From Tannerella sp. (GTDB taxonomy: Bacteria; Bacteroidota; Bacteroidia; Bacteroidales; Tannerellaceae), in NCBI GenBank assembly GCA_031272155.1, contig JAISUI010000108.1, positions 1 to 54,854 on the forward strand: 54,854 bases of DNA. Direction: 5' to 3'. Numbering within the stretch: the stretch's first letter is position 1; every line of letters starts with the position of its first letter. Shown here one piece after another: positions 24,491 to 33,778 of the stretch. The notes below the pieces were generated by a model. That model did no database searches and was not told the origin of the DNA. It saw only the letters and a list, made by a program, of their open reading frames with translations. The translations under genes and the position numbers were made by a program.

Positions 24491-27241
24491 TTAAAATTCC
24501 TGACCGAGGATAAAGTGGAAATGGCTACCTCCTTTTTGGCTCTGGCCATAGGGCGTATCAAATCCATATCCCCAGTCAATACCCATCAATCCGATCATCG
24601 GGAGGAAGATACGCACACCGACGCCGGCGGAGCGTTTCAGGTCATAGGGCTTAAATTCGCCGACCGTCCCCCAGGCATTCCCGGCTTCTGCAAACACTAA
24701 TCCGTAGATGGTGGACGAAGGCTCCAGGATGAACGGATAACGCAATTCCATAGACAGACGCGAATAGGCGTAGCCATAGGGTATATAATAGTTTTGCATA
24801 CCCGACAGGGATCCATTGTCATAACCGCGCAGGGCGACAATTTCCTTTGCATAGTCGTAGCCGCTGTAGCCCGACATTCCGTCGCCGCCGACTTCAAACG
24901 TTTCAAAGGGCGAAATCTTGTTCTTGTTGTAATAGCAGAGGAAGCCGTATTCAACGCGCGACATTAGTACGGGCGTCCGCTTCGGGCCGTTGTTCTGGGG
25001 CAGTGGCGCCAACGGGAAAAATGTTTTTGCCTGAAATTTCCATTTGTGGTATTCAACCCATTTATGCTTGATGCCCAAGTCTGTAACGTTCGCATAATCT
25101 ATATTGTCAAAGAGTGAATAAGGAGGCGTCAGCGACGTGGAAAGCACAAACGACGAGCCATAGCGCGTATAAAGCGGATTATCAACGGAACTGCGCTGCA
25201 GCGACAAGTCTAAACTGAGTTTATTGGATTTACCGGTTGAAATGATGAAATAATCGTAATTTTTCATCATATACAACTGATAATTAAGTGTTGCCATGAA
25301 ATAAAAATAATCATCCGGCCAGTTCATCCGTTTACCATAGCCAAGAGAGACACCGACGACCTGCATGTATTTGCTTGGGTCATAGGCATTTTCATACAAC
25401 GAACTGCCGTAAGCACTGTTGTAGCCACTATAATAACTGCTGTAGTATGGATAACCATAACTGTACAAATTGTTGTATAAGTTACTGTATTGCTGGCTGT
25501 AGAAACGACTGTTGATCCCCGTAATTTTGGAATAGTAGGCGCTGACGGAAAAGGTATTCGGCCGTTTGCCACCAAACCACGGGTCAAGGTAAGAAATACT
25601 GTATGACTGGTAATATTGGGCGCTGGCCTGCCCGCTAATTGTCAGCGTCTGTCCTTCGCCTTGCGGAATGATGCCACGGTACGTATTAGGATGCAGGAAA
25701 TTCTTCATTGAGAAGTTAGTGAATTTCAAGCTCAACTTACCGATGACACCCGTTTGTCCCCAGCCGGCGGAGACTTCCACTTGATCGTTAGCTTTGGAAA
25801 CCAGGTTATAACGGATATCCACCGTTCCGTTTTCCGGATTGGGAATCGGTTCGGGATTCATGTTTTCCGGATCGAAATGTCCTGTTTGTGCAAGTTCGCG
25901 GGAGGAACGAATGATGTCTTCGCGACTGAACAACTGGCCGGGTTTGGTGCGTAACTCCCGCCGCACGATGTCTTCATACAGACGATCATTCCCGCTAATC
26001 ACCACTTTGTTGATAGTAGCCTGCGTGCCTTCCTGAATACGGATCTCCAGCGAGATGGAGTCGTTGCTCACATCCACTTCCACGGGGTCGGCTGAAAAGA
26101 ACAGGTAGCCGGTATTCAAATAAAGGTTGGAAACGGCGTCGTCGTCGTCCCTCAGGCGTTCCAACAGTTTTTTCTGGTTGTAAACTTCGCCCGGCTTCAT
26201 GTTCAGCAACATGCTCAACTGTTCGGAAGGATATTTGGTGTTGCCAACGAAACTTATATCTTTAATGTAGTATTTCTGGCCTTCGTCCACCTTCAGATGG
26301 ATGGATACGTATTTATCGTTAACAGGCTCAATGCTGTCCGAAACCAGGATAGCATCCCTATAGCCAAACTCATTGTATTTATCTATCAGGTTTTTCTTGT
26401 CTTTTTCATATTCTTCGCTTGTAAACTTTTTCGTGCTGAACAATTCAAGAACGCTGGTTTTCAACCGTTTTCTCAGATCAAATTTTTCATTTGTCTTTTT
26501 CATGGCTTTTTTCAACGTGAAATCATTTACTGCTACGTTGCCTTCAATAAAGATCTCCTGGATCTTCGTTTTTTTGTTTTTTTCTATGTTAATGTCCACA
26601 ATGACTTCACCTTCTTTGCTCAGGTTGTCTTTCTGGACGATTTCTACTTCGACATTTTTAAAGCCTTTGTCATCGAAATATTTTTTTATCAGCGTTTTAG
26701 CCCTGTCTTCCACATTCGGGGTAATGGTATGACCTTTCCGGAGGCCGAGTTTGGATTCCAAATCCTCACGCTCCCCTTTCTTGACGCCGTTATAATGGAT
26801 TTCAGAGATGCGCGGGCGTTGTTTTAACTGGATTTCCAACCATACTTTGTCATCTTTCATGCGGGTCGCCACGATTTTCACATCGGAAAAAAGTCCCTGT
26901 TTCCAGAAACGTTTGACGGCGTCCGTCACTTCGTCGCCCGGCACGCTGATGACGTCGCCAACCGAAAGGCCGGAGAATCCTATCAGTACATAATCCTCAT
27001 AATTCTTGACGCCCGTCACCTTGATGTCTGCTATCGTGTAGTGTTTAGGCTCCAACGAGTACGAGATGACCGGCACTTCGTCCGGTGGAATCGTGTCCGT
27101 TCGCAACGTATCAATTGTCGTCGTTAAAACATTAGGCAACGGAAGTACCGGCGATTGTACTTCGTTCGTCTGCGCGTATCCTGCCCCGACCACGATTGCC
27201 GTCAGGACAATCAACAAGCGTATTTTTTTATACATATACAT
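24491..27241 (-). CDS. bamA: Outer membrane protein assembly factor BamA
   Basis: This 916-residue BamA inserts beta-barrel proteins into the outer membrane. A signal peptide (two starts are possible, 27241 and 27235) is followed by about five POTRA domains (to near residue 480) and a 16-strand Omp85 barrel. The barrel carries the conserved loop-6 motif as LRGYDNG, and it ends in the aromatic C terminus HFHFILGQEF. Residues 579-625 form an unusual Tyr-rich surface-loop insert with 15 Tyr in 47 residues. It is flanked by uppS and the two ompH chaperone genes, the standard envelope-biogenesis cluster. Confidence 0.95.
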   Translation of the reverse strand: MYMYKKIRLLIVLTAIVVGAGYAQTNEVQSPVLPLPNVLTTTIDTLRTDTIPPDEVPVISYSLEPKHYTIADIKVTGVKNYEDYVLIGFSGLSVGDVISVPGDEVTDAVKRFWKQGLFSDVKIVATRMKDDKVWLEIQLKQRPRISEIHYNGVKKGEREDLESKLGLRKGHTITPNVEDRAKTLIKKYFDDKGFKNVEVEIVQKDNLSKEGEVIVDINIEKNKKTKIQEIFIEGNVAVNDFTLKKAMKKTNEKFDLRKRLKTSVLELFSTKKFTSEEYEKDKKNLIDKYNEFGYRDAILVSDSIEPVNDKYVSIHLKVDEGQKYYIKDISFVGNTKYPSEQLSMLLNMKPGEVYNQKKLLERLRDDDDAVSNLYLNTGYLFFSADPVEVDVSNDSISLEIRIQEGTQATINKVVISGNDRLYEDIVRRELRTKPGQLFSREDIIRSSRELAQTGHFDPENMNPEPIPNPENGTVDIRYNLVSKANDQVEVSAGWGQTGVIGKLSLKFTNFSMKNFLHPNTYRGIIPQGEGQTLTISGQASAQYYQSYSISYLDPWFGGKRPNTFSVSAYYSKITGINSRFYSQQYSNLYNNLYSYGYPYYSSYYSGYNSAYGSSLYENAYDPSKYMQVVGVSLGYGKRMNWPDDYFYFMATLNYQLYMMKNYDYFIISTGKSNKLSLDLSLQRSSVDNPLYTRYGSSFVLSTSLTPPYSLFDNIDYANVTDLGIKHKWVEYHKWKFQAKTFFPLAPLPQNNGPKRTPVLMSRVEYGFLCYYNKNKISPFETFEVGGDGMSGYSGYDYAKEIVALRGYDNGSLSGMQNYYIPYGYAYSRLSMELRYPFILEPSSTIYGLVFAEAGNAWGTVGEFKPYDLKRSAGVGVRIFLPMIGLMGIDWGYGFDTPYGQSQKGGSHFHFILGQEF

Positions 27242-27253
27242 CTATTACGTTTA

Positions 27254-28000
27254 TCAATTTAATTGCTCGCTTGTCTTACCAAAACGCCGTTCGCGTTGCT
27301 GGTAATACAAGATTGCTTTATAAAATTCTTCTTCTTTGAAATCCGGCCAATACGTATCCGTAAAATAGAGTTCGGTATAAGATAATTGCCATAACAGGAA
27401 ATTACTGATACGTTTTTCTCCACCTGTGCGGATCAGCAGGTCCGGATCGGGCATCCCGTCCGTTGTCAGACAGCGTGCAAACACGTCTTCCGTTATCTGT
27501 TCGGGCGTTATTCGCCCGGCTACGGTTTCGCTTGCCAGCAATCGCGCCGCATTGCTTATCTCCCATCGGGACGAGTAACTCAACGCCAGCACCAACGTGG
27601 TGCCTGTATTGAACGACGTTTGTCGGATACATTCCTCCAACGTCAATCGCACAGGTTCCAGCAAACGCTCCAAATCACCGATGGCCAACAACCGGATGTT
27701 ATTCTTCATCAGGTCGGGCGTCTCACGATGAATAGCCGTCACCAACAAAGCCATCAACGCCTGCACTTCTTCGTCCGGACGATGCCAGTTTTCCATCGAA
27801 AATGTATAGACAGTCAGGTAGTTCAGATGAATAGCCGCGGCCGCTTCTACTACCTTGCGCACGGAAACCACTCCTTCGCGATGTCCGGCGCTACGGTCTT
27901 CGCCCCGCGCTTTCGCCCAACGTCCATTCCCATCCATAATAATTGCCACATGTTGCGGCAATCGGTCTTTATCTATATTATCTATCAGCGACTTACTCAT
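27254..28000 (-). CDS. uppS: Isoprenyl transferase / undecaprenyl diphosphate synthase
   Basis: This 248-residue enzyme elongates farnesyl diphosphate with isopentenyl units to make the carrier lipid for peptidoglycan and polysaccharides. The start is the ATG at 28000 (MSKSLID); a longer frame begins inside the neighbouring gene and was rejected. The catalytic Asp is in [40 protein letters not shown] and the C-terminal [19 protein letters not shown] are all diagnostic. It is cytoplasmic and membrane-associated. It lies 7 bases downstream of the DUF6089 gene. Confidence 0.95.
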   Translation of the reverse strand: MSKSLIDNIDKDRLPQHVAIIMDGNGRWAKARGEDRSAGHREGVVSVRKVVEAAAAIHLNYLTVYTFSMENWHRPDEEVQALMALLVTAIHRETPDLMKNNIRLLAIGDLERLLEPVRLTLEECIRQTSFNTGTTLVLALSYSSRWEISNAARLLASETVAGRITPEQITEDVFARCLTTDGMPDPDLLIRTGGEKRISNFLLWQLSYTELYFTDTYWPDFKEEEFYKAILYYQQRERRFGKTSEQLN

Positions 28001-28007
28001 GTTAAGT

Positions 28008-28718
28008 CTAAAATGATATATTTTTTGCATTGTTACATGTCCGGTTCCGGGGACCAAAATCCCACGTGACGGACAACATCCAGGACGAATACCAGTCCCG
28101 GTTTTTCCACATACTGCTGTTCAGTCCGTAAGGATCGTCCAGCAACCGGTTGCTTTCGTCCGTTACATCCAAATTGTCTCCGAATAACTTACGAACCGAA
28201 AATTCCAGCCCAATATTAATTCTGTTTTTCAACTTATATTTGATGCCTACTCCCACCGGAATGTGCATACTTACCATTGTTTCATTGCCGGGTGCAATCG
28301 TTGCACCGGCGCCCAGCAACAGATAAGGCGAAATGCGTTTGGTATTCAGGTAAGCAAATTTATCACTGTATGGGAAAAAATTAAATTCATATTGCCCCCC
28401 CAATTCAAACAGATTTCGCTCAAACGAAGCCTGCGCCTGCCCGGGAAATACGTTCGACAGTCCGTTCGTACTTCCTGATACTTTCGCCCATGCCAATTCT
28501 CCCTTAAATGCCACACGGAAATTGGCATTATAACGGAATACGACGCCCAATCCCGGATTTAATCCTTTCAGGATGGCCGTTTTATTTGCATCGCCCATAT
28601 AGTTGGCAACGCCTGCCATTCCTCCGATTTCATACAAGTATTCCTGTGCATAAAGTGCAGGAATACAGGCAATCAATACAAGAACGACACGACAGCGCCG
28701 AAAAAAAGTAGCAGACAT
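28008..28718 (-). CDS. DUF6089 outer-membrane beta-barrel protein
   Basis: This 236-residue protein has a signal peptide ending near PALYAQ. The mature part alternates hydrophobic and polar residues as in an 8-strand OmpA/OmpW-like barrel ([15 protein letters not shown] at the start, [11 protein letters not shown] and [18 protein letters not shown] further on). The family DUF6089 sits immediately upstream of uppS and bamA throughout Bacteroidales, which suggests a role in envelope assembly, but its function is not known. The gene is tightly packed with uppS. Confidence 0.85.
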   Translation of the reverse strand: MSATFFRRCRVVLVLIACIPALYAQEYLYEIGGMAGVANYMGDANKTAILKGLNPGLGVVFRYNANFRVAFKGELAWAKVSGSTNGLSNVFPGQAQASFERNLFELGGQYEFNFFPYSDKFAYLNTKRISPYLLLGAGATIAPGNETMVSMHIPVGVGIKYKLKNRINIGLEFSVRKLFGDNLDVTDESNRLLDDPYGLNSSMWKNRDWYSSWMLSVTWDFGPRNRTCNNAKNISF

Positions 28719-28786
28719 ATTTTATAATTTTATTATCCTGTATCTCTTCTTCTAACGAGAAAAGCCTCTTAAAATTATATCTACGC

Positions 28787-30145
28787 CTACTCTTTAAATC
28801 CTAAACGGTTGATACGCCCCCGCCATAATTCATTCAACATATCCGTATTTGTCTTTTCTTTTCCGCCGAAAAGAAGCATATACTGCGCCTCGTCCACCAG
28901 AAACGACGCATATCCACGTGGCTGAAACGTTTCCGGCAAGATTTTCGCCGAATCCGTCAGTACCCATGAAATTCCTTTATCATAAGAGACATACATGTCT
29001 CTTGTCGCTTCGTTCGAGGCATTTATTCCACCTATCATATAGAAACAATCGTCATAGGAGGCCACCATAACGCCTTCTTTCTGCTCAAAATAAGAAGTGC
29101 CTTCTTCTGTCAAACTGACCCACGACAGGCCGTTCATCGTATCCCATGCCATATTACTCAACTGTCCGTTCCGATCTTTTCCGGCAACCACCATCCGGTG
29201 CGGGTAATATCCGGAAACATAACTCGCACTTCCAAAGCCAGTTACAGGAAATACGGAAGGCGTTTCCACTCCTGTTTGCCACTGCATAGCCGTATCCATG
29301 GCAGCAAACGACAACACATTGTCATCCTTGACAATAGCCGTCAATATCGCAGAGCGTTCCACCTGTTCGGCAGCAGGAAGCGTACCCAACAACGCCACGA
29401 TTGACGGCGTTGACCCAACAATGTCCCAAGTCAGTCCGTCCGACGATTGGTAAAGAACGCCATCCGACGAAGGAAGATATAATTTACCGTTATATTCAGT
29501 CAATTGCGACAGAACGCCCGATTGCGGAAATCCTTCCGGTGATTCGGGCGACCATGTGACGGCGTCTGTCACAGGCGAACGATACAGGACAATGCCGCTC
29601 GACTCCTTCACATACATCAAATAGTCGCCATTCCATGCGATCACTTTCTGATCCCGTATGGTTTTGCCCTCCGGAAGGGGTGATGAGCAACGCACCCATT
29701 CCACTGAGTCCGGTTTTTGCTGATGTACATTCAGGGAAGCAAGATAGGTTTTTATTTCTTTTTTGTCGTACGATTCGATGATAAAACGCACGGGTGCGGA
29801 GAAATCAATGGAATCGGAGCCATTCCACTCAATGGATTCCTGCGTAGCTTCCGGATAGATTTTGATGGAAGACACGTAGCCGAGCACAAATTCTACCGTA
29901 CACACCACCTTGCGGTCAATGACTGTCCCATAAGGCATAGAATCTCTATTGAAAATCAACCCATTGACCTGGTCAATGGTGAATACAACGTCGCTTAATC
30001 CCTCAATGGAATCGTTCGACAAGGCAAAAGACTGTATCTGGCAATTGGATAAGTTCCATTCGCTTACAGTCACGTCTCCCAAGCAGGATGACAACGCCGT
30101 AACGATACATCCGGCTATCCATAACAGACATTTATTTTTCTTCAT
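28787..30145 (-). CDS. DUF6242-type lipoprotein with propeller-like repeats
   Basis: This 452-residue protein is a predicted lipoprotein with lipobox LSSC, Cys21 being the acylated residue. Residues about 25-140 resemble the DUF6242 N-terminal Ig-like domains. The rest carries repeated motifs with SSDGLTW, YNGKLYLPS, MYVSYDKGISW and MLLFGGKEK, typical of kelch or BNR-like beta-propeller blades. It is therefore probably a surface or periplasmic binding protein. It heads the envelope operon that continues into DUF6089, uppS and bamA, with a 68-base gap and its own promoter box. Confidence 0.8.
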   Translation of the reverse strand: MKKNKCLLWIAGCIVTALSSCLGDVTVSEWNLSNCQIQSFALSNDSIEGLSDVVFTIDQVNGLIFNRDSMPYGTVIDRKVVCTVEFVLGYVSSIKIYPEATQESIEWNGSDSIDFSAPVRFIIESYDKKEIKTYLASLNVHQQKPDSVEWVRCSSPLPEGKTIRDQKVIAWNGDYLMYVKESSGIVLYRSPVTDAVTWSPESPEGFPQSGVLSQLTEYNGKLYLPSSDGVLYQSSDGLTWDIVGSTPSIVALLGTLPAAEQVERSAILTAIVKDDNVLSFAAMDTAMQWQTGVETPSVFPVTGFGSASYVSGYYPHRMVVAGKDRNGQLSNMAWDTMNGLSWVSLTEEGTSYFEQKEGVMVASYDDCFYMIGGINASNEATRDMYVSYDKGISWVLTDSAKILPETFQPRGYASFLVDEAQYMLLFGGKEKTNTDMLNELWRGRINRLGFKE

Positions 30146-30175
30146 TCACACAATTCTAATTTCGCATCAAGCGCA

Positions 30176-30183
30176 CAAAAGTA
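30176..30183 (-). promoter_or_regulatory. -7 box for the DUF6242-bamA-murI operon
   Basis: Minus-strand TACTTTTG, 30 bases upstream of the DUF6242 ATG. No TTTG at the -33 position. It may serve up to eight leftward genes, down to the VanX-like dipeptidase. Confidence 0.5.
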
Positions 30184-30255
30184 TAAACAATTTTTACTTC
30201 TCGCACTATTTTGTTCTGATATTTATATAATTTTAATTTCTGCACACTGATTTGT

Positions 30256-31341
30256 TTATAAATCCTTACGCACATAAATTGTCCAAACCGATGCTTCCGA
30301 CGAAGCGGAATAATTGTCGGGACAGGTCGTAGTGCACTTCCATTCTATGTTATTACTCAAATGAATATCAGCTGCTTTAACGCCATTTCCTAACCTGACG
30401 GGAGCTGTTTCAATCCAAATTTCATCCCAAATACCCGCCACAAGAAAACTCTCATGTAGCCGTGCACCGCCTTCTACCAACAATGAAAAAAGTTTTCGTT
30501 CGTACAAGGCATCCAGCACCTGTGGAACAACCTCTGCGGTGAAATCTGTCGTGATATATTCCACATTCGCTCTACTGACAGCTTCCCGTTCCGTAAATAC
30601 GAGTGTTCGCACTTCACCGTCCAACAAATGACTGTCGGTGGGAATCCGCAAACGGCGATCCACTACCACCCGCACCGGCGAAACACCCGACCAGTGCCGT
30701 ACTGTCAGGAACGGATTGTCAAGCAATGCGGTACGGGTACCTACCATGATGGCCGACACTTCCGAACGTGACTTATGCACCAACCGGCGTCCGGCCGGCG
30801 TGGACAACTGTACAGGTCCCCCACCAGATGCGTTGTTACGAAACCGGTCAAGAAAACCGTCTGCACTCTGCGCCCATTTCAAAATCACATACGGACGTCG
30901 CTGTGTATGCGCCATGATAAAGGAACTGTTCAACAGTTTCGCTTCGGCCTCCATGACGCCGGTAACTACTTCAATACCTGCTTCGCGCAACGTCGCTACG
31001 CCGCGCCCCGATACCTCCGGAAACGGATCCAGGCAACCAATCACGACGCGCGGTATCCGTTTCTTGATGATCAACTCCGTGCAGGGCGGCGTTTTCCCGA
31101 AATGCGAACATGGTTCCAAGTTTACATACAGCGTCGCATCCTTCAGCAGCCGCTCGTCGCGCACCGACAAGATAGCGTTCACTTCAGCATGAGCCGTTCC
31201 GTAACTCCGGTGGTAACCCTCGCCAATGATTTGTCCCTGTCTGACGAGCACAGCCCCTACCATCGGATTCGGCGCTACGGCTGTCCGTCCGGATTTCGCC
31301 AGTTCGATGCACCGCGCCATGTATTTTTTTTCCGTATCCAT
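30256..31341 (-). CDS. ribD: Bifunctional riboflavin deaminase/reductase RibD
   Basis: This 361-residue protein starts at the ATG at 31341; an earlier frame start would overlap prmC-side regulatory sequence. Residues 1 to about 145 are the zinc deaminase, with the TAHAEVNAI motif and PCSHFGKTPPC supplying the His and Cys ligands. The C-terminal part is the reductase, with VILKWAQSADG, TPAGRRLVHKSR and LLVEGGARLHESFL. It performs the second and third steps of riboflavin synthesis. The riboflavin synthase gene ribE lies about 14 kb away, so the pathway is scattered. It is divergent from prmC with a 35-base gap. Confidence 0.94.
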   Translation of the reverse strand: MDTEKKYMARCIELAKSGRTAVAPNPMVGAVLVRQGQIIGEGYHRSYGTAHAEVNAILSVRDERLLKDATLYVNLEPCSHFGKTPPCTELIIKKRIPRVVIGCLDPFPEVSGRGVATLREAGIEVVTGVMEAEAKLLNSSFIMAHTQRRPYVILKWAQSADGFLDRFRNNASGGGPVQLSTPAGRRLVHKSRSEVSAIMVGTRTALLDNPFLTVRHWSGVSPVRVVVDRRLRIPTDSHLLDGEVRTLVFTEREAVSRANVEYITTDFTAEVVPQVLDALYERKLFSLLVEGGARLHESFLVAGIWDEIWIETAPVRLGNGVKAADIHLSNNIEWKCTTTCPDNYSASSEASVWTIYVRKDL

Positions 31342-31371
31342 TTTGCATTTCCTTATTTTTTCATACTTTTG
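31342..31371 (+). promoter_or_regulatory. Promoter almost touching prmC start
   Basis: TACTTTTG at 31364-31371 with TTTG at 31342-31345 gives an 18-nt spacer. The prmC ATG is at 31377, only 5 bases after the -7 box, so a transcript from here would be leaderless or nearly so. Confidence 0.5.
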
Positions 31372-31376
31372 CATGT

Positions 31377-32228
31377 ATGAAAGAAACAGTCGCCCATATT
31401 CAGAACTCGCTGGAAAGCCTGTATCCGCCGGAAGACATACGGTGCCTCACGCGGTGGATACTGGAAAAGGTCTGCGGACTTTCTCCACTTCAGCAAATCC
31501 GCTGCAAAGATACACAAATATCTTTTGCCAAAAAAATGTCTGTACAAAATATTGTGCAAAGGCTTGCCAAAGGCGAACCCATACAATACATTTTCAGGGA
31601 AGCGGAGTTCTATGGGCTGATATTGGAAGTCAATCCGTCAGTGTTGATACCGCGTCCCGAAACGGAAGAATTAGTCGTTCTTGCGCATGAACGTCTTTGC
31701 GACCGACAATCGTCCGGCCACCTGCGGATACTGGACCTGGGGACAGGCAGCGGCTGTATAGCCGTGAAACTGGCGAAATGCCGGCCGGAGGCGGAAGTGT
31801 ATGCGGTGGACATTTCAGAACCCGCGCTGGAAACAGCTCGTCGAAACGCCTGCCGGAATGATGTTTCTGTGCATTTTTTGCAAGCAAATATCCTGGCGGA
31901 TGAATGGACAGCGGAGCTACCGGATTTTGACCTTATAATCAGCAACCCACCTTACGTGAAAGAGAGCGAACAGGCCGACATGAATCGGTGGGTGCTGGAA
32001 CATGAGCCACATACGGCATTGTTTGTACCTGACAGCGATCCATTGCTGTTTTACAGGGCGATTGCTGTTTTGTGTGAAAAAAAACTGGCGAAAAACGGCT
32101 TGCTTTGCGTGGAAATCAATCCGGCGTGCAGTGACGAAATCGCCGGAATGTTATCCCGAAAAGGTTTCCGCGCAGAACAACAACGCGACCTTTCCGGAAA
32201 GGAACGATTTATAATAGCAACAAAATGA
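31377..32228 (+). CDS. prmC: Release factor glutamine methyltransferase
   Basis: This 283-residue enzyme methylates the GGQ glutamine of peptide release factors RF1 and RF2. An N-terminal helical domain with LYPPEDIRCLTRWILE recognises the release factor. The SAM-binding motif is ILDLGTGSGCIAVKLA, the acidic YAVDISEPAL follows, and the catalytic NPPY is in IISNPPYVKESE. It is cytoplasmic and of normal length. It overlaps recX by 4 bases (ATGA), so the two are translationally coupled. Confidence 0.95.
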   Translation: MKETVAHIQNSLESLYPPEDIRCLTRWILEKVCGLSPLQQIRCKDTQISFAKKMSVQNIVQRLAKGEPIQYIFREAEFYGLILEVNPSVLIPRPETEELVVLAHERLCDRQSSGHLRILDLGTGSGCIAVKLAKCRPEAEVYAVDISEPALETARRNACRNDVSVHFLQANILADEWTAELPDFDLIISNPPYVKESEQADMNRWVLEHEPHTALFVPDSDPLLFYRAIAVLCEKKLAKNGLLCVEINPACSDEIAGMLSRKGFRAEQQRDLSGKERFIIATK

Positions 32229-32719
32229 AACTACGAAACGAACCCGAACTGATGTTTATGGCGTCATCATATTGCTCTGTAGCAGAGCGCTGTGTACATG
32301 ACGTGCGCGCCAAATTAATGGCATCCGGCGCTTCGCCGGATGTAGAAAAACGTATCATTGACCGCCTGAAAAAAGACGGTTTTATAGATGAAAACCGTTA
32401 TTGCCGGAGTTTTGTGCGAGATAAGTTTCGCCTGAACCACTGGGGACGCATCAAGATCGGTTATGAACTGAGAGCGAAAAGAATAGATGCCGACACCATT
32501 GCCGAGGCTATCCGCGACGAGATTGCTGACGACGACTATGAAGCCACTCTGATGGAACTGCTGAAAGTAAAAAAATCATCCGTCAAAGGACAGTCCGCGC
32601 AAGATATATTCTCAAAACTCTGCCGTTTTGCCGCAGGACGTGGATTTGAAGAGTCTCTGATTGTCCGTTGTGTAAAAACGATACTCCATGATTCAGACTC
32701 TACGGAAACTGTGGAATGA
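32225..32719 (+). CDS. recX: Regulatory protein RecX
   Basis: This 164-residue protein is built from small three-helix repeats typical of RecX, which limits RecA filament growth during recombination. Recognisable motifs are CSVAERCVHDVRAKL, IIDRLKKDGFIDENRYCRSFVRDKF and GRIKIGYELRAKRI. Here it is coupled to prmC and comF instead of lying next to recA, which is common in Bacteroidetes. The end overlaps comF by 32 bases. Confidence 0.9.
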   Translation: MKLRNEPELMFMASSYCSVAERCVHDVRAKLMASGASPDVEKRIIDRLKKDGFIDENRYCRSFVRDKFRLNHWGRIKIGYELRAKRIDADTIAEAIRDEIADDDYEATLMELLKVKKSSVKGQSAQDIFSKLCRFAAGRGFEESLIVRCVKTILHDSDSTETVE

Positions 32720-33392
32720 AGCCACGCAGTTATTTTATCCCGAATACTGCATCCTCTGCGGACGATTGCTGATAGCAGACGAACGGCAAATCTGCCTCCA
32801 TTGCCTTTTCGACCTGCCGCGCACGCACTACCACGGGCGCACCGACAGGCCGATGGAATCGCTTTTTTCCGGATTCCCGCAGGTGAAAGACGTCTTTTCC
32901 TTCCTGTTTTTTGAAAGGGAAGGGACTGCACAAACCTTGATTCATTCCTTTAAATACAGGAATAATAAATATTTAGCTGAAGCCCTGGGCGAAATCGCCG
33001 GTACAGAAATGCGTGCTGACGGATTGTTTTGCGATGTGGATTGCCTGATTCCCGTACCGCTTCATCCGAAAAAGAAACGGATGCGCGGCTACAACCAATC
33101 CGAATGGATCGCAAAAGGCATCGCCAACGTTTATCAAATTCCTGTTTATGAAAAGGCCGTCACAAGACGTGTCTATACGATGAGTCAAACACGCAAGACC
33201 ACTTATGACCGCCGCCTGAACGTGGAAAAAATCTTCGCCGTGAACGACATGCAAATACTTGCCGGACAACATGTTTTGCTGATAGACGATGTCATTACTT
33301 CCGGCGCTACCACAACTTCCTGCATTGAAGCTTTGACGGTCGTGCCAGACATCCGCATCAGCGTGTTTTCATTGGCTTTTGCAGGAAGTTGA
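32688..33392 (+). CDS. ComF family phosphoribosyltransferase-like protein
   Basis: This 234-residue protein has an N-terminal zinc-binding segment, YCILCGRLL...CLHCLFDLP, with four Cys. The C-terminal part is a phosphoribosyltransferase domain whose PRPP loop is VLLIDDVITSGATTTS. The IPVPLHPKKKRMRGYNQSE motif is the ComF signature. ComF helps take up transforming DNA in competent bacteria; in Bacteroidetes its role is less clear. The start overlaps recX by 32 bases; no later start would keep the zinc motif. Confidence 0.9.
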   Translation: MIQTLRKLWNEATQLFYPEYCILCGRLLIADERQICLHCLFDLPRTHYHGRTDRPMESLFSGFPQVKDVFSFLFFEREGTAQTLIHSFKYRNNKYLAEALGEIAGTEMRADGLFCDVDCLIPVPLHPKKKRMRGYNQSEWIAKGIANVYQIPVYEKAVTRRVYTMSQTRKTTYDRRLNVEKIFAVNDMQILAGQHVLLIDDVITSGATTTSCIEALTVVPDIRISVFSLAFAGS

Positions 33393-33421
33393 TAAAATTT
33401 GATCTATCTTTTTTGTACGAA

Positions 33422-33778
33422 TCATTTAGCCACCAGCACTACCCCGCTTATAATCAGGAACACCCCGATCCAGCGGGAAATGGGAATTGCCTCGTGAAAC
33501 ACATAAATGGAAGCCAGCATCCCGAAGATATAACTGATACTAATCATCGGATAGGCTGCCGAGAAGTCAAAGTGTTTCAGGATATAAAACCAGATCAGCG
33601 AGCCTGCAACCATGGATATTCCCGAAGCGGACAAAGGCCAGTTCCAGAATATATCTTCCTTGATGAACTGCCAGGCAAAGCGGGGTTTGTGCATCCTCGC
33701 CATGGCGAATTTGAGAAATATCTGTCCGCTTACGAGGAACAGGGACTGGACGGTGGAAAGCATCAGGAGTTTGAACAT
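33422..33778 (-). CDS. Small EamA/SMR-like transporter of the ketosynthase cluster
   Basis: This 118-residue protein has four predicted membrane helices, about half of a full EamA/DMT transporter and close in size to SMR or ArnE/ArnF flippase subunits. GQIFLKFAMAR near residue 20, SGISMVAGSLIWFYILKHFDFS and SAAYPMISISYIFGM are the family-like segments, and the last helix ends GVVLVAK. It may work as a homodimer. It overlaps the chain-length-factor gene by 16 bases and is the last gene of the cluster. I infer that it flips or exports the cluster product or a lipid-linked intermediate. Confidence 0.75.
   Translation of the reverse strand: MFKLLMLSTVQSLFLVSGQIFLKFAMARMHKPRFAWQFIKEDIFWNWPLSASGISMVAGSLIWFYILKHFDFSAAYPMISISYIFGMLASIYVFHEAIPISRWIGVFLIISGVVLVAK

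Noticed and set aside
28001-28057. 19-residue N-terminal extension of UppS
   Set aside because: It would overlap the DUF6089 gene; the ATG at 28000 gives the usual UppS N terminus.
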